Shown: piece after piece, positions 8,816 to 17,628 of the stretch | Layout of the letters: each line of letters starts with the position of its first letter | How positions within the stretch are numbered: the stretch's first letter is position 1 | Assembly: GCA_019090895.1 (NCBI GenBank) | Contig: JAHRVB010000044.1 | Location: 1 to 32,454 of the forward strand | DNA length: 32,454 bases | DNA from: Kangiellaceae bacterium | GTDB lineage: Bacteria > Pseudomonadota > Gammaproteobacteria > Enterobacterales > Kangiellaceae | Direction: 5' to 3' | Translations under genes and position numbers: made by a program | The notes under the pieces: generated by a model | What the model was told of the DNA's origin: nothing | Databases searched by the model: none | What the model saw: the letters and a program-made list of their open reading frames with translations, nothing else

Positions 8816-9778
8816 ATGTCGTTACAGGATAAATTTAGCAAACTACAACAAAACCTAAGTCAGCAAATTGTCGGCCAAGAAACTCTTATCGAACGATTGA
8901 TGATTGCTCTTCTTGCAGATGGTCATTTGATCGTTGAAGGGGCGCCAGGTCTAGCAAAAACAAGGGCTATCAATGCGCTTTCCAAAGCGATAGAAGGTAA
9001 TTTTCATCGAATTCAGTTTACCCCAGACCTTCTACCTGCAGATTTAACCGGAACCGAAATCTACCGCCCACAAGATGGCACATTTAAATTTGAAAAAGGC
9101 CCTATTTTTCACAACTTAGTGCTTGCCGATGAAATAAATAGAGCCCCTGCAAAAGTACAATCAGCTTTATTGGAGGCGATGGCGGAAAGACAGGTTACCG
9201 TTGGCAGTCACACTTACAATTTGGACAAGCTCTTTTTAGTCATGGCGACTCAAAACCCGATTGAACAAGAAGGAACTTACCCACTTCCAGAAGCACAGTT
9301 AGACCGTTTCCTTATGCACGTGAAAGTAGGTTACCCTGATGCTGCAGCTGAAGCCAAAATACTGGCACTAACACGAGCAGAAGCTCATAAAGATTTCACT
9401 GAAACTGAATCGATTGATTTAATGCAAGATGATCTTTTTGCTGCTAGAGACCAAGTATTAGATATTCATATGTCTGATGAATTACAGGCCTATATTATTC
9501 AGCTTATTGTTAATACGCGTGATACTTTGAATCTCGATAAAGATCTCAATCGATGGCTTGATTATGGTGCCAGCCCAAGGGCGACCATATCCCTTGACCG
9601 CTGCGCACGGGCCTCGGCATGGCTTGCTGGAAGAGACTACGTCACTCCAGAAGATATCCAAAGTACCGCCTTTGATGTATTGCGACACCGCTTAATTCTC
9701 ACTTATGAAGCAGAAGCTGAGGGCATTGATAGCGATAAAGTAATCGAAAAGCTAATCGCCATCACGCCAGTTGCATAA
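8816..9778 (+). CDS. moxR: MoxR-family AAA+ ATPase
   Basis: A 320-residue AAA+ ATPase that heads the operon. Walker A is GAPGLAKT (42-49), with Ala in the place of the usual Gly-Lys-Ser form seen in other P-loops but normal for MoxR. Walker B is LVLADE (101-106), sensor 1 is Asn147 in MATQNPIE, and the arginine-finger region is QLDRFLMH (161-168). MoxR proteins act with VWA-domain partners as chaperone-like machines that activate or assemble envelope or metal proteins, and this gene is followed by five such partners. AAAGG lies ten bases before the ATG. The next gene follows after 48 bases. Confidence 0.95.
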   Translation: MSLQDKFSKLQQNLSQQIVGQETLIERLMIALLADGHLIVEGAPGLAKTRAINALSKAIEGNFHRIQFTPDLLPADLTGTEIYRPQDGTFKFEKGPIFHNLVLADEINRAPAKVQSALLEAMAERQVTVGSHTYNLDKLFLVMATQNPIEQEGTYPLPEAQLDRFLMHVKVGYPDAAAEAKILALTRAEAHKDFTETESIDLMQDDLFAARDQVLDIHMSDELQAYIIQLIVNTRDTLNLDKDLNRWLDYGASPRATISLDRCARASAWLAGRDYVTPEDIQSTAFDVLRHRLILTYEAEAEGIDSDKVIEKLIAITPVA

Positions 9779-9826
9779 CACTGTTTTTTCGAATTGAAGT
9801 AAAAGTGAAGAGAAGACAACAATACT

Positions 9827-10945
9827 ATGGCTAATTGGTCCAACTTATCCCATCAGTTTGAATCTGCGTCTGCAGATTATGATGATCCTGATTTTAAACC
9901 CGGGATCGACTTGACGCTTAATCAGCTATTAGAAACTCGTGTTAAACCGATCATTCAGTGGTTAGCACCTGATTCAATGGTCAAAACAAACAGAGTTGGT
10001 GGATTTCGTTCGCGCTTTAAAGGGCGAGGAATGGATTTTGATGAAGTTAGAATGTATCAAATTGGGGATGATATTCGTAATATCGATTGGAAAGTGACCG
10101 CTCGAACGGGTGAAGCTCATACAAAGTTGTTCAAAGAAGAAAGAGAGCGACCTGTTTTCGTTGTCCTCGATCATATGCCCAACATGTTTTTTGGAACAAC
10201 CAAAGCATTTAAATCAATCATTGCCAGTCATATCGCTGGACAATTGATGTGGCATACTTTAGCCAATGGTGATCGGTTTGGTGCCCTGCTCTTCGATGAT
10301 ACTGCTCATTTTGAAATGAAGCCTTCAGGAAACCGTCGAAATTGCATGCGTCTACTCAATAAAATTGTTGAGAATTATCAGCAATCGTTACAACGCTGTT
10401 TTTCCGATAATCCTGAATCAGCAACAAAGAAGACCGCGCAATTAGAAAGTAGCATCGAGAAGACAAGCGAAGATTCATCCACTAATCAGTTGAAAGAGAC
10501 CCTTAAACGATTACGCTATTTAGCTAAACCCGGCAGTTTAATTCACATTGTTAGTGATTTTTCCCAGTTCGATGAATCTTGCGAACGCCAATTAAGTCAG
10601 CTATCTCAACATGCAGATGTTCATTGTGTTTTTATAAGCGACCCCATTGAATCTCAGCTCCCACCGGAAGGTCTGTATGGAATAACTGATGGTTCTTCCC
10701 TCGGATTGTTAAATACCAGTCAACCTAAGCTTAGAGAGGCCTACCAAAACGCATTCGAACAAAAAGTGAATCGAGTAAAAGATTTCGCCATCAGTCATCG
10801 AGGCGTATTTACCTACATTGATACTAGCTACGCGCAATACTCTATAGGTCAACAAGGGGCGGCCGTCTCACCAAGCCAATTGAAGCCCGAATCCGGGTCA
10901 ACGAAATCACAACACAAGGAATTCAATCAGAGGGCTGCTAGATGA
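9827..10945 (+). CDS. DUF58 protein, MoxR partner with degenerate VWA site
   Basis: A 372-residue DUF58 protein. The family signature spans about residues 60-110: RSRFKGRGMDFDEVR, then IGDDIRNIDWKVTARTG, then the LFKEERERP stretch. A VWA-like fold follows (VVLDHMPNMFFGT at 112-124). The metal-binding DxSxS motif is degenerate here, with DHMPN in its place, as in many DUF58 proteins. The region 190-230 is a hydrophilic insert rich in Ser, Glu and Lys. The stop overlaps the next ATG by four bases (ATGA), so translation is coupled. The role is inferred from the conserved moxR neighbourhood. Confidence 0.9.
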   Translation: MANWSNLSHQFESASADYDDPDFKPGIDLTLNQLLETRVKPIIQWLAPDSMVKTNRVGGFRSRFKGRGMDFDEVRMYQIGDDIRNIDWKVTARTGEAHTKLFKEERERPVFVVLDHMPNMFFGTTKAFKSIIASHIAGQLMWHTLANGDRFGALLFDDTAHFEMKPSGNRRNCMRLLNKIVENYQQSLQRCFSDNPESATKKTAQLESSIEKTSEDSSTNQLKETLKRLRYLAKPGSLIHIVSDFSQFDESCERQLSQLSQHADVHCVFISDPIESQLPPEGLYGITDGSSLGLLNTSQPKLREAYQNAFEQKVNRVKDFAISHRGVFTYIDTSYAQYSIGQQGAAVSPSQLKPESGSTKSQHKEFNQRAAR

Positions 10946-11604
10946 GTAAACAGCAACCCACAGAAGAGATGCTAAAAGTTATTCCTCAAACGGCATCTCC
11001 ACAAAGTACAAGTGCCGCCTCACAGCCGCCTGCAGAAAATCCTCTCGACCAATTGAGAGATATACACTTGCCCGATCAAATCGACCAATTTCCCTATGCA
11101 CCAGGATGGTGGTTACTGTTGGCTTTATTTATAATTGCGATCTGCTTTATGATTTATCGTCACTATCGATATAAGAAATCAATCCGTCTGTTAATCCCTG
11201 CGAAACAAGAAATTTTAGCTTTGAAAACAGTCCCACCAAACCAAGTAAGCGCGGTGGAAATAGCGGCTCTATCTGCACTTTTAAAAAGAGTGTGCTTAAT
11301 TTATTTCCCCAGAACATCTGTCGCTTCCCTAAACGGCGTGCAGTGGCTAGCATTTCTAAATAAACACTTCAGTGCTAACGAAAAATCTGACAAAAAAGAA
11401 ACAACACCCGGTAATTTATTTAATCAATCTGGCATCGATTTATTTTCTAAAGCAGCCTATCAAGCAAACCCCACTATAAATCCAGATGAATGGTTGCCGC
11501 TATTAAATTCTAGCGAAAAATGCATTGAATCCATCATTATATCTGCTGCCAAGTCTTCTCAAAAAGGCTCACCGACGGTTTATTCGCAAGGTGAATCTCT
11601 ATGA
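10942..11604 (+). CDS. DUF4381 membrane protein of the Bat operon
   Basis: A 220-residue protein with a disordered Gln/Ser/Pro N-terminus, the family motif LDQLRDIHLP...APGWW (35-57), one membrane segment (55-74) and a helical cytoplasmic C-terminal domain. This matches DUF4381, found almost only between DUF58 and batA genes. It overlaps both neighbours by four bases (10942-10945 and 11601-11604), consistent with fixed stoichiometry in a membrane complex. Biochemical role is unknown. Confidence 0.88.
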   Translation: MSKQQPTEEMLKVIPQTASPQSTSAASQPPAENPLDQLRDIHLPDQIDQFPYAPGWWLLLALFIIAICFMIYRHYRYKKSIRLLIPAKQEILALKTVPPNQVSAVEIAALSALLKRVCLIYFPRTSVASLNGVQWLAFLNKHFSANEKSDKKETTPGNLFNQSGIDLFSKAAYQANPTINPDEWLPLLNSSEKCIESIIISAAKSSQKGSPTVYSQGESL

Positions 11605-12653
11605 TTGAACTTCTTTATCCCTGGTTGCTTATATTAATCCCCCTTCCGCTTTTAATATGGTTAGTGATTAAACCAAAACAGCCTCGATTAACGTCAATTC
11701 GCACTCCGTTGTTTACCAACTGGAATGCTATTCAACAAAATCAATCAGTCAGCAGCACAAAATTGTTATTTAAAAATTTACTGACTTTTATTATTTGGAC
11801 ATTGATAGTGACAGCAACGGCAAGACCCCAATGGATTGATGAACCTATCGAGTTGCCTACAAGTGGCCGCGATTTATTATTAAGCATCGATATTTCCGGC
11901 AGTATGGAAGAAGAAGATTTACAACTTGAGGGTAAACGCACCAATCGATTAGAGGTCGTCAAATCGATTTTATCCGAGTTCATCGAAAAACGTGAAGGCG
12001 ATCGCCTGGGGTTAGTGTTATTTGGAGAAAAAGCGTATTTACAAACCCCTTTAACCTTTGACTTACAAACAGTTCAATTTATGCTTGATGAAACCGTGAT
12101 TGGATTAGCAGGAGCTTCTCGAACAGCTATCGGAGATGGTATTGGACTTTCTATCAAACGTCTTAGAGAAAGACCAGCAGAAAACAGAGTCTTAATATTA
12201 CTCACAGATGGTCGCAATAACTCTGGCGAACTTGATCCCATTGAAGCGGCTAAATTAGCAAAACATGCAGGCATAAAAATTTATACCATTGGCGTAGGTG
12301 CAGATAAACAAACTAGACGCTCATTATTGTTTGGTACAACGACATTCAACCCCTCTGCCGAGCTAGACGAAGAAACATTAAAAGTGGTCGCTAAACTAAC
12401 CGGTGGCCAATATTTTAGAGCAAGAAGCAGTGAAGAACTTGCTCAAATATACGACTTACTTGATCAACTTGAACCAGTGGAAGATAAACCAGAAATATAT
12501 CGCCCAATACAAGAGCTTTATTTCTGGGCATTGCTGGCAGCACTGGGATTTTTAATCTTGCCAGTGGTTATTAATCTAATCGGCGGCCTAATTAATCGCT
12601 CTAAAACAAGCTCTGTTATCGACTCGAATAAAGGAGAAGAACATGCCAGTTGA
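11601..12653 (+). CDS. batA: VWA-domain membrane protein BatA
   Basis: A 350-residue protein with two N-terminal membrane segments (about 5-23 and 59-74), a VWA domain (about 90-290) and a C-terminal membrane segment (about 315-335). The metal-ion-dependent adhesion site is complete: Asp97, Ser99 and Ser101 in DISGSM, Thr174 in ASRTAIGDG and Asp202 in LLTDGRNN. The VWA domain should therefore bind Mg2+ and a ligand protein. The position between the DUF4381 gene and batB supports the name. The stop codon lies inside the next gene (11-base overlap). Confidence 0.92.
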   Translation: MIELLYPWLLILIPLPLLIWLVIKPKQPRLTSIRTPLFTNWNAIQQNQSVSSTKLLFKNLLTFIIWTLIVTATARPQWIDEPIELPTSGRDLLLSIDISGSMEEEDLQLEGKRTNRLEVVKSILSEFIEKREGDRLGLVLFGEKAYLQTPLTFDLQTVQFMLDETVIGLAGASRTAIGDGIGLSIKRLRERPAENRVLILLTDGRNNSGELDPIEAAKLAKHAGIKIYTIGVGADKQTRRSLLFGTTTFNPSAELDEETLKVVAKLTGGQYFRARSSEELAQIYDLLDQLEPVEDKPEIYRPIQELYFWALLAALGFLILPVVINLIGGLINRSKTSSVIDSNKGEEHAS

Positions 12654-14412
12654 TCTAGCAAATTTCCACTTGATCAGACCCATGTTGTTACTTCTTTTGG
12701 TGCCGCTATTCTTAGTATTGTTTAGCGTACGGCATTTAGCACGAAAGCAATCTTCTTGGCAGTCAGTAATCTCGCCTCATTTACTCAAGTTCTTAATGGT
12801 ATCGGGAGAAAAGCAGCGTTCATATGTTGGTTTCTGGTTAACCGCCGTAATAGGAACATTAATAATAATTGCATCAAGCGGACCTTCTTATCGAGAAAAA
12901 GCCGTTCCAGTTTTCCAAACCGAAAGCGCTAGAGTCATTTTACTAGATCTCTCGTTATCCATGGACGCAACCGATATTAAACCGGCAAGAATAGCTCGAG
13001 CTCGCCACAAGATAATGGATTTGTTGGAACGTGCCGACGAAGGCACTATTGGACTAGTGGTTTACGCGGGAGATGCATTTGTAATTTCACCGTTAACTTC
13101 CGATGCAAATACCATTGCCTCAATGATCCCTACCTTAACTACAGGGATAATGCCGGTGCTAGGAAGCCGTCCCGATTTGGCCATTGAAGGCGCTATTTCA
13201 TTATTAAAAAATGCAAAACAATCCAGCGGCCAAATTATTTGGATCACTGATGGTATTGAAAAAGAATATATTGAACAAGTTTCAAACTCAATACAGGAAA
13301 GTCCATACTTACTTTCTATTCTAGCTGTTGGCACTGAGCAAGGAGCGCCAATTCCTTTACGAGATGATAATGGCTTCCTCAAAGATAACGCAGGCAATAT
13401 AATTTTACCAAAGTTAGAAGCTGACTTATTAAAACAAGTCACTCGAGCAACCAATGGTCAATACGTTGAACTGTCTGCGGATTCTCTTGATGTTGAGTTT
13501 ATATTATCGACATTAACTCTTGATGCAAATAATGAAAATCAAAAAATAGACGAAAGAATTAACCGATGGATTGATGATGGTTATTGGATCTCTTGGTTTA
13601 TTCTATTACTAATGCTAACCAAGCTGTTTAGGCGCAACGATGCACAGATTGTCGGAATCATTGGACTTTCGACGATATTATTTATCGCAGGAGCAGCGTC
13701 TAATGTCGCTCACGCAAATGTATGGGATGATTTATGGAAGACTCGCGATCAACAGGCCAGTAAGGCATTCAAAGATAAAGATTATCGAAAAGCATCTGAA
13801 CTTTTTGAAAATCAACAATGGCAAGGAGCTTCGTCCTATCGAAGTGATGATTTTACATCGGCATTAGATCAATTTTTACAGTCTGATTCTCTCGAATCTC
13901 TCTATAACCAAGCTAATACTTTTGCAAAGACTCAATCTTTTAAGGAAGCTATTGAGCTTTATTCTAAAGTCATCGAAAGTGACAGTGGCGATAAAGTATC
14001 TTTAATCGACGATGCGAAGTTTAATAAGAATCTAGTTGAGGAATTATTAAAGCAACAACAAGAACAAGAGAAACAAGATCAAGAAAAGCAAGATCAGGAG
14101 AATCAAGAAAAAGAGGAATCTGAGTCCGATTCAGACTCTCAATCAGACCAAAATTCAGAAGACGATTCCGATAAAGAAAAGAACAGTGAGCAACAAGAAC
14201 AACAGCAAGAATCGGAAGAACAATCTGACGAACAACAAGAACAGCAACAGGCCGAATTGACGGATGACCAACGGGATAAGAACGAAAAAGATCAAGCGCT
14301 TGAACATTGGTTAGAAAAAATTCCTGATGATCCCGGTGGACTGCTGAGAAGAAAGATGTATCGAGAGTACCAAAAACGTGGTCGCGAACAAAAAGAGAAA
14401 AAAGTTTGGTAA
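12643..14412 (+). CDS. batB: BatB-BatC fusion: VWA domain plus TPR repeats and Gln/Glu-rich tail
   Basis: A 589-residue protein. N-terminal membrane segments (about 12-30 and 62-78) are followed by a VWA domain with Asp102, Ser104 and Ser106 of DLSLS. Two more membrane segments lie near 310-330 and 338-360. Then come TPR-like helices (about 370-470, including YNQANTFAKTQSFKEAIELYSKVI), which in Bacteroides and Leptospira form the separate BatC. The last 120 residues are extremely rich in Gln, Glu, Asp and Ser (repeats such as QEKQDQEKQ and QQEQQQ), so they are disordered and acidic. An AAGGAGAAG sequence lies just before the ATG. Confidence 0.9.
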   Translation: MPVDLANFHLIRPMLLLLLVPLFLVLFSVRHLARKQSSWQSVISPHLLKFLMVSGEKQRSYVGFWLTAVIGTLIIIASSGPSYREKAVPVFQTESARVILLDLSLSMDATDIKPARIARARHKIMDLLERADEGTIGLVVYAGDAFVISPLTSDANTIASMIPTLTTGIMPVLGSRPDLAIEGAISLLKNAKQSSGQIIWITDGIEKEYIEQVSNSIQESPYLLSILAVGTEQGAPIPLRDDNGFLKDNAGNIILPKLEADLLKQVTRATNGQYVELSADSLDVEFILSTLTLDANNENQKIDERINRWIDDGYWISWFILLLMLTKLFRRNDAQIVGIIGLSTILFIAGAASNVAHANVWDDLWKTRDQQASKAFKDKDYRKASELFENQQWQGASSYRSDDFTSALDQFLQSDSLESLYNQANTFAKTQSFKEAIELYSKVIESDSGDKVSLIDDAKFNKNLVEELLKQQQEQEKQDQEKQDQENQEKEESESDSDSQSDQNSEDDSDKEKNSEQQEQQQESEEQSDEQQEQQQAELTDDQRDKNEKDQALEHWLEKIPDDPGGLLRRKMYREYQKRGREQKEKKVW

Positions 14413-14417
14413 CCTAT

Positions 14418-16154
14418 ATGAATAATATTAACAAAACACCATTACAACGAAGTAGAAATAATTTTATGTCTTGGCTCAGCATCATTTTTTCGGTATGGCT
14501 ACTGGCAATTCCTCAAGTGGCGCTCGCAGAGTTAACTCAATCGATTGACCGCACGGACATTCACGCTGGTGAAAGTTTTTTGCTGACTATTCAAATCGAT
14601 CAAGACACCGGCGCTGAACCGGATCTTTCAGTAATCCCAAAAGATTTCACTATTATTTCCAACAGCCAATATCAACAAATGAGTTATGTGAATGGACGCA
14701 GCAATACGATCAAAGGTTGGAAATTAAAACTCAGCACACTCAAAACCGGGAACATACAAATACCTTCAATTCCAGTTGGTTCGGCAGCGACCAAACCGAT
14801 TACGTTGTTTATTAAAGATACCAGTAACCGAGTTGACCTCGGAGAACAAAAAAAAGCGATATTTCTTGAAGCAACTTCCGATAGAGATAATAGCTACGTT
14901 CAGCAACAAATCATCTTTACTGTAAAACTCTATAGAGCGGTAAATACTCACTATGCCAGATTAAGTGAACCCACTGCCGGCGATAGTATTATCGAAAAAC
15001 TGGGTGATGATGTTCAATACGACAAACGAATTGATGGTACTCGGTATGTTGTCACTGAACGTCGTTATGCCCTGTTTCCGCAACAAAGTGGTGAGCTAAC
15101 AATTGACCCGATCAATTTTACTGCTGATGTTAATGACCCAAATAGTCGAGGAAGTAATCGCTTTTTGAATACCACTCGACCTGTAAGTGTTAATAGCAAA
15201 CCGATTAAAGTGGCAGTTCAACCTCAGCCAACCAAAGCTACGAACCCTTGGATGCCAGCGTCTGAAGTCGTACTTGCCGACAAGTGGTCAAATCCGGATT
15301 TAACTCTCACCGTCGGAGAGCCCGTGACATGGACAATCCTGCTTTACGCTCAAGGACTCAGTGAGTCACAATTGCCAGAAATTAAATTGCCAAAAATTGA
15401 TGGACTACAATTTTATCCAGACACTCCACAAAAAGAACGTCAAGTGAATGAAAAAGGAATTCTAGGCCAACGCATTGAAAAACTCGCGGTAATTCCCTCC
15501 AAGGTAGGAACTTTGACACTACCAGCAATTGAAATGAAATGGTGGGATGTTGCAAGCAATAGCGAGAAAACAGCTATTTTGGCCAGTAAAACGCTTCAAG
15601 TATTGCCAGGCGCTGCTTCTTCGGATGTATCCAAACCTGCTGAGAAAATCGCCCCAGTGACCGAGCCGGCAATAAAAATTGATTCTGGCAACTCGCTTGT
15701 TTGGAAGGCACTGACCGCTTTATTATCGGTGCTTTGGTTAATCACTCTCTTCGCTTACTTCAAACGCCCCACAACGATAAAAACGACTAGGCACAAAAAA
15801 AATAACAAAAGAATCAGAGCTGCAGATTTAGTTGCACCAATGACTAAATCCGAAGTGTATCGTCAACTGCAAAAAGCGATTAAGACTCAGCAATTCGAAC
15901 AAATTGAACAATATCTAATTCAGTGGACCAGTCACTTAGCGCAACAACCCATACATAGTTTGGGAGTGCTAAGAGGGCTGCTAAACAACAGTTCGATTAA
16001 GGACAAGTTAACTAATTTGGAATCTCATCGATACTCTAATAATCAACCAGACTTTCAATGTGATCTTTCAAAAAGCGATCTGGACGAAATCGGAGAAGCT
16101 CTAATTATACGAAGCTCTGCGAATGGCGATTCAATTCCTCCTCTTTATTCTTAA
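14418..16154 (+). CDS. batD: BatD-like periplasmic protein
   Basis: A 578-residue protein from the ATG at 14418, five bases after the previous stop. A TTG at 14406 is also in frame but is less likely. A signal peptide (about 1-38) ends with VALA before ELTQSIDR. The body has repeated beta-sandwich domains typical of BatD (DRTDIHAGESFLLTIQI, then WSNPDLTLTVGEPVTWTI). One membrane segment lies at 429-448, followed by a basic stretch and a helical cytoplasmic domain of about 120 residues. It closes the operon. BatD proteins are thought to face the periplasm and work with BatA and BatB. Aerotolerance was proposed for Bacteroides, but the role here is inferred. Confidence 0.88.
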   Translation: MNNINKTPLQRSRNNFMSWLSIIFSVWLLAIPQVALAELTQSIDRTDIHAGESFLLTIQIDQDTGAEPDLSVIPKDFTIISNSQYQQMSYVNGRSNTIKGWKLKLSTLKTGNIQIPSIPVGSAATKPITLFIKDTSNRVDLGEQKKAIFLEATSDRDNSYVQQQIIFTVKLYRAVNTHYARLSEPTAGDSIIEKLGDDVQYDKRIDGTRYVVTERRYALFPQQSGELTIDPINFTADVNDPNSRGSNRFLNTTRPVSVNSKPIKVAVQPQPTKATNPWMPASEVVLADKWSNPDLTLTVGEPVTWTILLYAQGLSESQLPEIKLPKIDGLQFYPDTPQKERQVNEKGILGQRIEKLAVIPSKVGTLTLPAIEMKWWDVASNSEKTAILASKTLQVLPGAASSDVSKPAEKIAPVTEPAIKIDSGNSLVWKALTALLSVLWLITLFAYFKRPTTIKTTRHKKNNKRIRAADLVAPMTKSEVYRQLQKAIKTQQFEQIEQYLIQWTSHLAQQPIHSLGVLRGLLNNSSIKDKLTNLESHRYSNNQPDFQCDLSKSDLDEIGEALIIRSSANGDSIPPLYS

Positions 16155-16199
16155 GGTTTTCTAAACACTAACTTAATTATCGACTCCAATATTATTTAA

Positions 16200-16227
16200 G
16201 GCGACAGCTCAAACTCGAGTTGTCGCC
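16200..16227 (+). terminator. Stem-loop after the Bat operon (no T run)
   Basis: An 11-bp stem with one G-T pair (arms GGCGACAGCTC and GAGTTGTCGCC) and a six-base loop, 45 bases past the batD stop. It is strong in GC but is not followed by a T run on either strand. It could protect the 3' end of the message or mark a Rho-dependent end rather than act as a classical terminator. Confidence 0.5.
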
Positions 16228-16272
16228 CGTTAATGAATCAACATTACAACCTGTATCAATTCAATGTCCGAC

Positions 16273-16320
16273 TGTCCTATATGCGGACACTTATACTCGA
16301 TATGTCCTCAAAAGCGGACA
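16273..16320 (+). promoter_or_regulatory. Twin TGTCC/GGACA dyads, probable enhancer-binding sites
   Basis: Two inverted repeats: TGTCC-N7-GGACA at 16273-16289 and TGTCC-N8-GGACA at 16303-16320. Both right halves are part of the same 14-base direct repeat GCGGACACTTATAC (16283-16296 and 16314-16327), set exactly 31 bases apart, about three turns of the helix. An extra TGTCC half-site lies at 16265. The centres are about 110 and 143 bases before the predicted sigma-54 start site, the normal place for a bacterial enhancer-binding protein. Confidence 0.65.
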
Positions 16321-16397
16321 CTTATACCAGTCTAACATCACAGAAAAATAATCGTTTTATTTATATATTTCAGCTAGTTAAGAGCCAAATAAAAACT

Positions 16398-16413
16398 TGG
16401 CACAAATTCTGCT
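16398..16413 (+). promoter_or_regulatory. Sigma-54 promoter for the 33-codon ORF
   Basis: TGGCAC (16398-16403) followed by TGC (16410-16412), with exactly ten bases between the -24 GG and the -12 GC, as sigma-54 (RpoN) requires. Only the first T of the TTGC box is changed. The start would be near 16424, giving a leader of about 45 bases before the ATG at 16469. Confidence 0.65.
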
Positions 16414-16468
16414 CTTTCATTAGTATTAAGTACTCCAATAGATATTCAAATTTAAGGAAAGAGAACAA

Positions 16469-16570
16469 ATGAGTGATCAAAAAATAGTCAAAGAAAAAGT
16501 TTGTGCAACGTTATTCTCAATCGGTGCAAGCATCGCGATCGTTAATGTCATGTGGATGGGCTTGTGTTAA
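16469..16570 (+). CDS. 33-residue single-pass membrane protein
   Basis: A 33-codon ORF: a short charged start (MSDQKIVKEK) and then one hydrophobic segment to the end (about residues 11-33), finishing in WMGLC. Lysines before the segment suggest the N-terminus stays inside. Cys12 and the last residue Cys33 are the only cysteines. An AAGGA box (16454-16458) sits ten bases before the ATG in an otherwise AT-rich leader, and a sigma-54 promoter with enhancer-like dyads lies upstream. No family recognised. It could be a subunit of a membrane complex, a stress peptide or a membrane-active peptide. No clear terminator follows, only a run of seven T near 16604 without a good stem. Confidence 0.6.
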   Translation: MSDQKIVKEKVCATLFSIGASIAIVNVMWMGLC

Positions 16571-16645
16571 AAGAATTAAAAATCTTGTTGAATCTTGAAG
16601 CTATTTTTTTAACTCGTTCACAAATTAAGTGGCTGCACCAATTCT

Positions 16646-17410
16646 TCAACTTAGTTTTATATCATCTAAGAAAGGAAATGAAGACCTCGTTTGCCGACTT
16701 AAGTTAGGTTCTATAATCGATGTAATATATTCCTTGTCGTTCGGACATTTAGAAACCAATTCACCCATTGGGTTAAAGATTAACGAACCTCCACCATATT
16801 CTAGCTGATTTCCATCATTGCCTATTCTATTGACCCCGATAACAAAACACTGATTTTCTACTGCTCGGGCTTGCAGCAGTAATTCCCAATGAAATTGACG
16901 CGTGATAGGCCAGCTCGCGATAATGAAAATCATATCGACATCTTTAGCAACTTTTCTAAATAACTCTGGAAATCGTAAGTCGTAACAGATGAATAAACTT
17001 GCTGTTGCGCCGTTAACATCAAATAGAACTTGTTGATTACCGGTCACATATTTTTCGCTTTCGCCTGCTAAAGTAAACGGATAGTTTTTAATATAGCGCG
17101 CTTGTAGCTCACCGTTATTGTCAATATATACCGCCGTGTTTTCTGCCCCTTGGTGATTAGTTTGCACTAAACCGGCAATAACTCCGATACTGTTTTTTTT
17201 TGCGAGTTGACTAAGTTGCATCATAGTCTCACCATCAGAAAGTTCAGACACCGCATTAATGTCCATAGAATAGCCTGTAGCAAACATTTCTGGAAAGACT
17301 ATTAGATAACATCCTTCTAGCGCTGCTTTCTCTACATACTTCTTGGCTTTTTTAAGATTTGCAACTTTATCGAGCCACTGAATATCTAGCTGGACACTGG
17401 CGATTTTCAT
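16646..17410 (-). CDS. Nitrilase-superfamily carbon-nitrogen hydrolase
   Basis: A 254-residue amidohydrolase of the nitrilase fold. The catalytic triad is visible: Glu41 in VFPEMFATG, Lys108 in ARYIKNYPF and Cys142 in ICYDLRFPELFR. The second glutamate (Glu117 region, LAGESEKY) is also present. Overall pattern and length are closest to omega-amidase/YafV-like members, which hydrolyse alpha-ketoglutaramate or related amides, but substrate choice cannot be read from sequence. AGGA lies nine bases before the ATG. It is separated from the bkd operon by that operon's terminator, so it has its own promoter. Confidence 0.88.
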   Translation of the reverse strand: MKIASVQLDIQWLDKVANLKKAKKYVEKAALEGCYLIVFPEMFATGYSMDINAVSELSDGETMMQLSQLAKKNSIGVIAGLVQTNHQGAENTAVYIDNNGELQARYIKNYPFTLAGESEKYVTGNQQVLFDVNGATASLFICYDLRFPELFRKVAKDVDMIFIIASWPITRQFHWELLLQARAVENQCFVIGVNRIGNDGNQLEYGGGSLIFNPMGELVSKCPNDKEYITSIIEPNLSRQTRSSFPFLDDIKLS

Positions 17411-17554
17411 CTCAACAATTCCTAATGGTTATTCTGTTAATAATATCGACTCTTGAAGATCCTGCGGATATCACTTCAGCTCGAATATTATTCAGTCTTT
17501 ATCATGCATAAATTCGGTTCGCTAATTTTACTATCATAATACAAATTCAAGAGT

Positions 17555-17591
17555 AAAAAAAAGGCTGCAAGTGATTAACTTACAGCCTTTT
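17555..17591 (-). terminator. Intrinsic terminator of the bkd operon
   Basis: On the minus strand, AAAAGGCTG pairs with CAGCCTTTT. An inner AAGT/ACTT stem continues past one mismatch to a five-base loop, and eight T follow. It lies about 40 bases after the E2 stop. The plus strand also has four T after the stem, so it may work weakly in both directions. Confidence 0.88.
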
Positions 17592-17628
17592 AGATTACTC
17601 AGAAATCGTCTATTGTACTATCTGTTGC

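Noticed and set aside
16233..16472. 79-codon plus-strand ORF between batD and the small membrane protein
   Set aside because: It runs through the enhancer dyads and the sigma-54 promoter, lacks a ribosome binding site and has random-looking composition.
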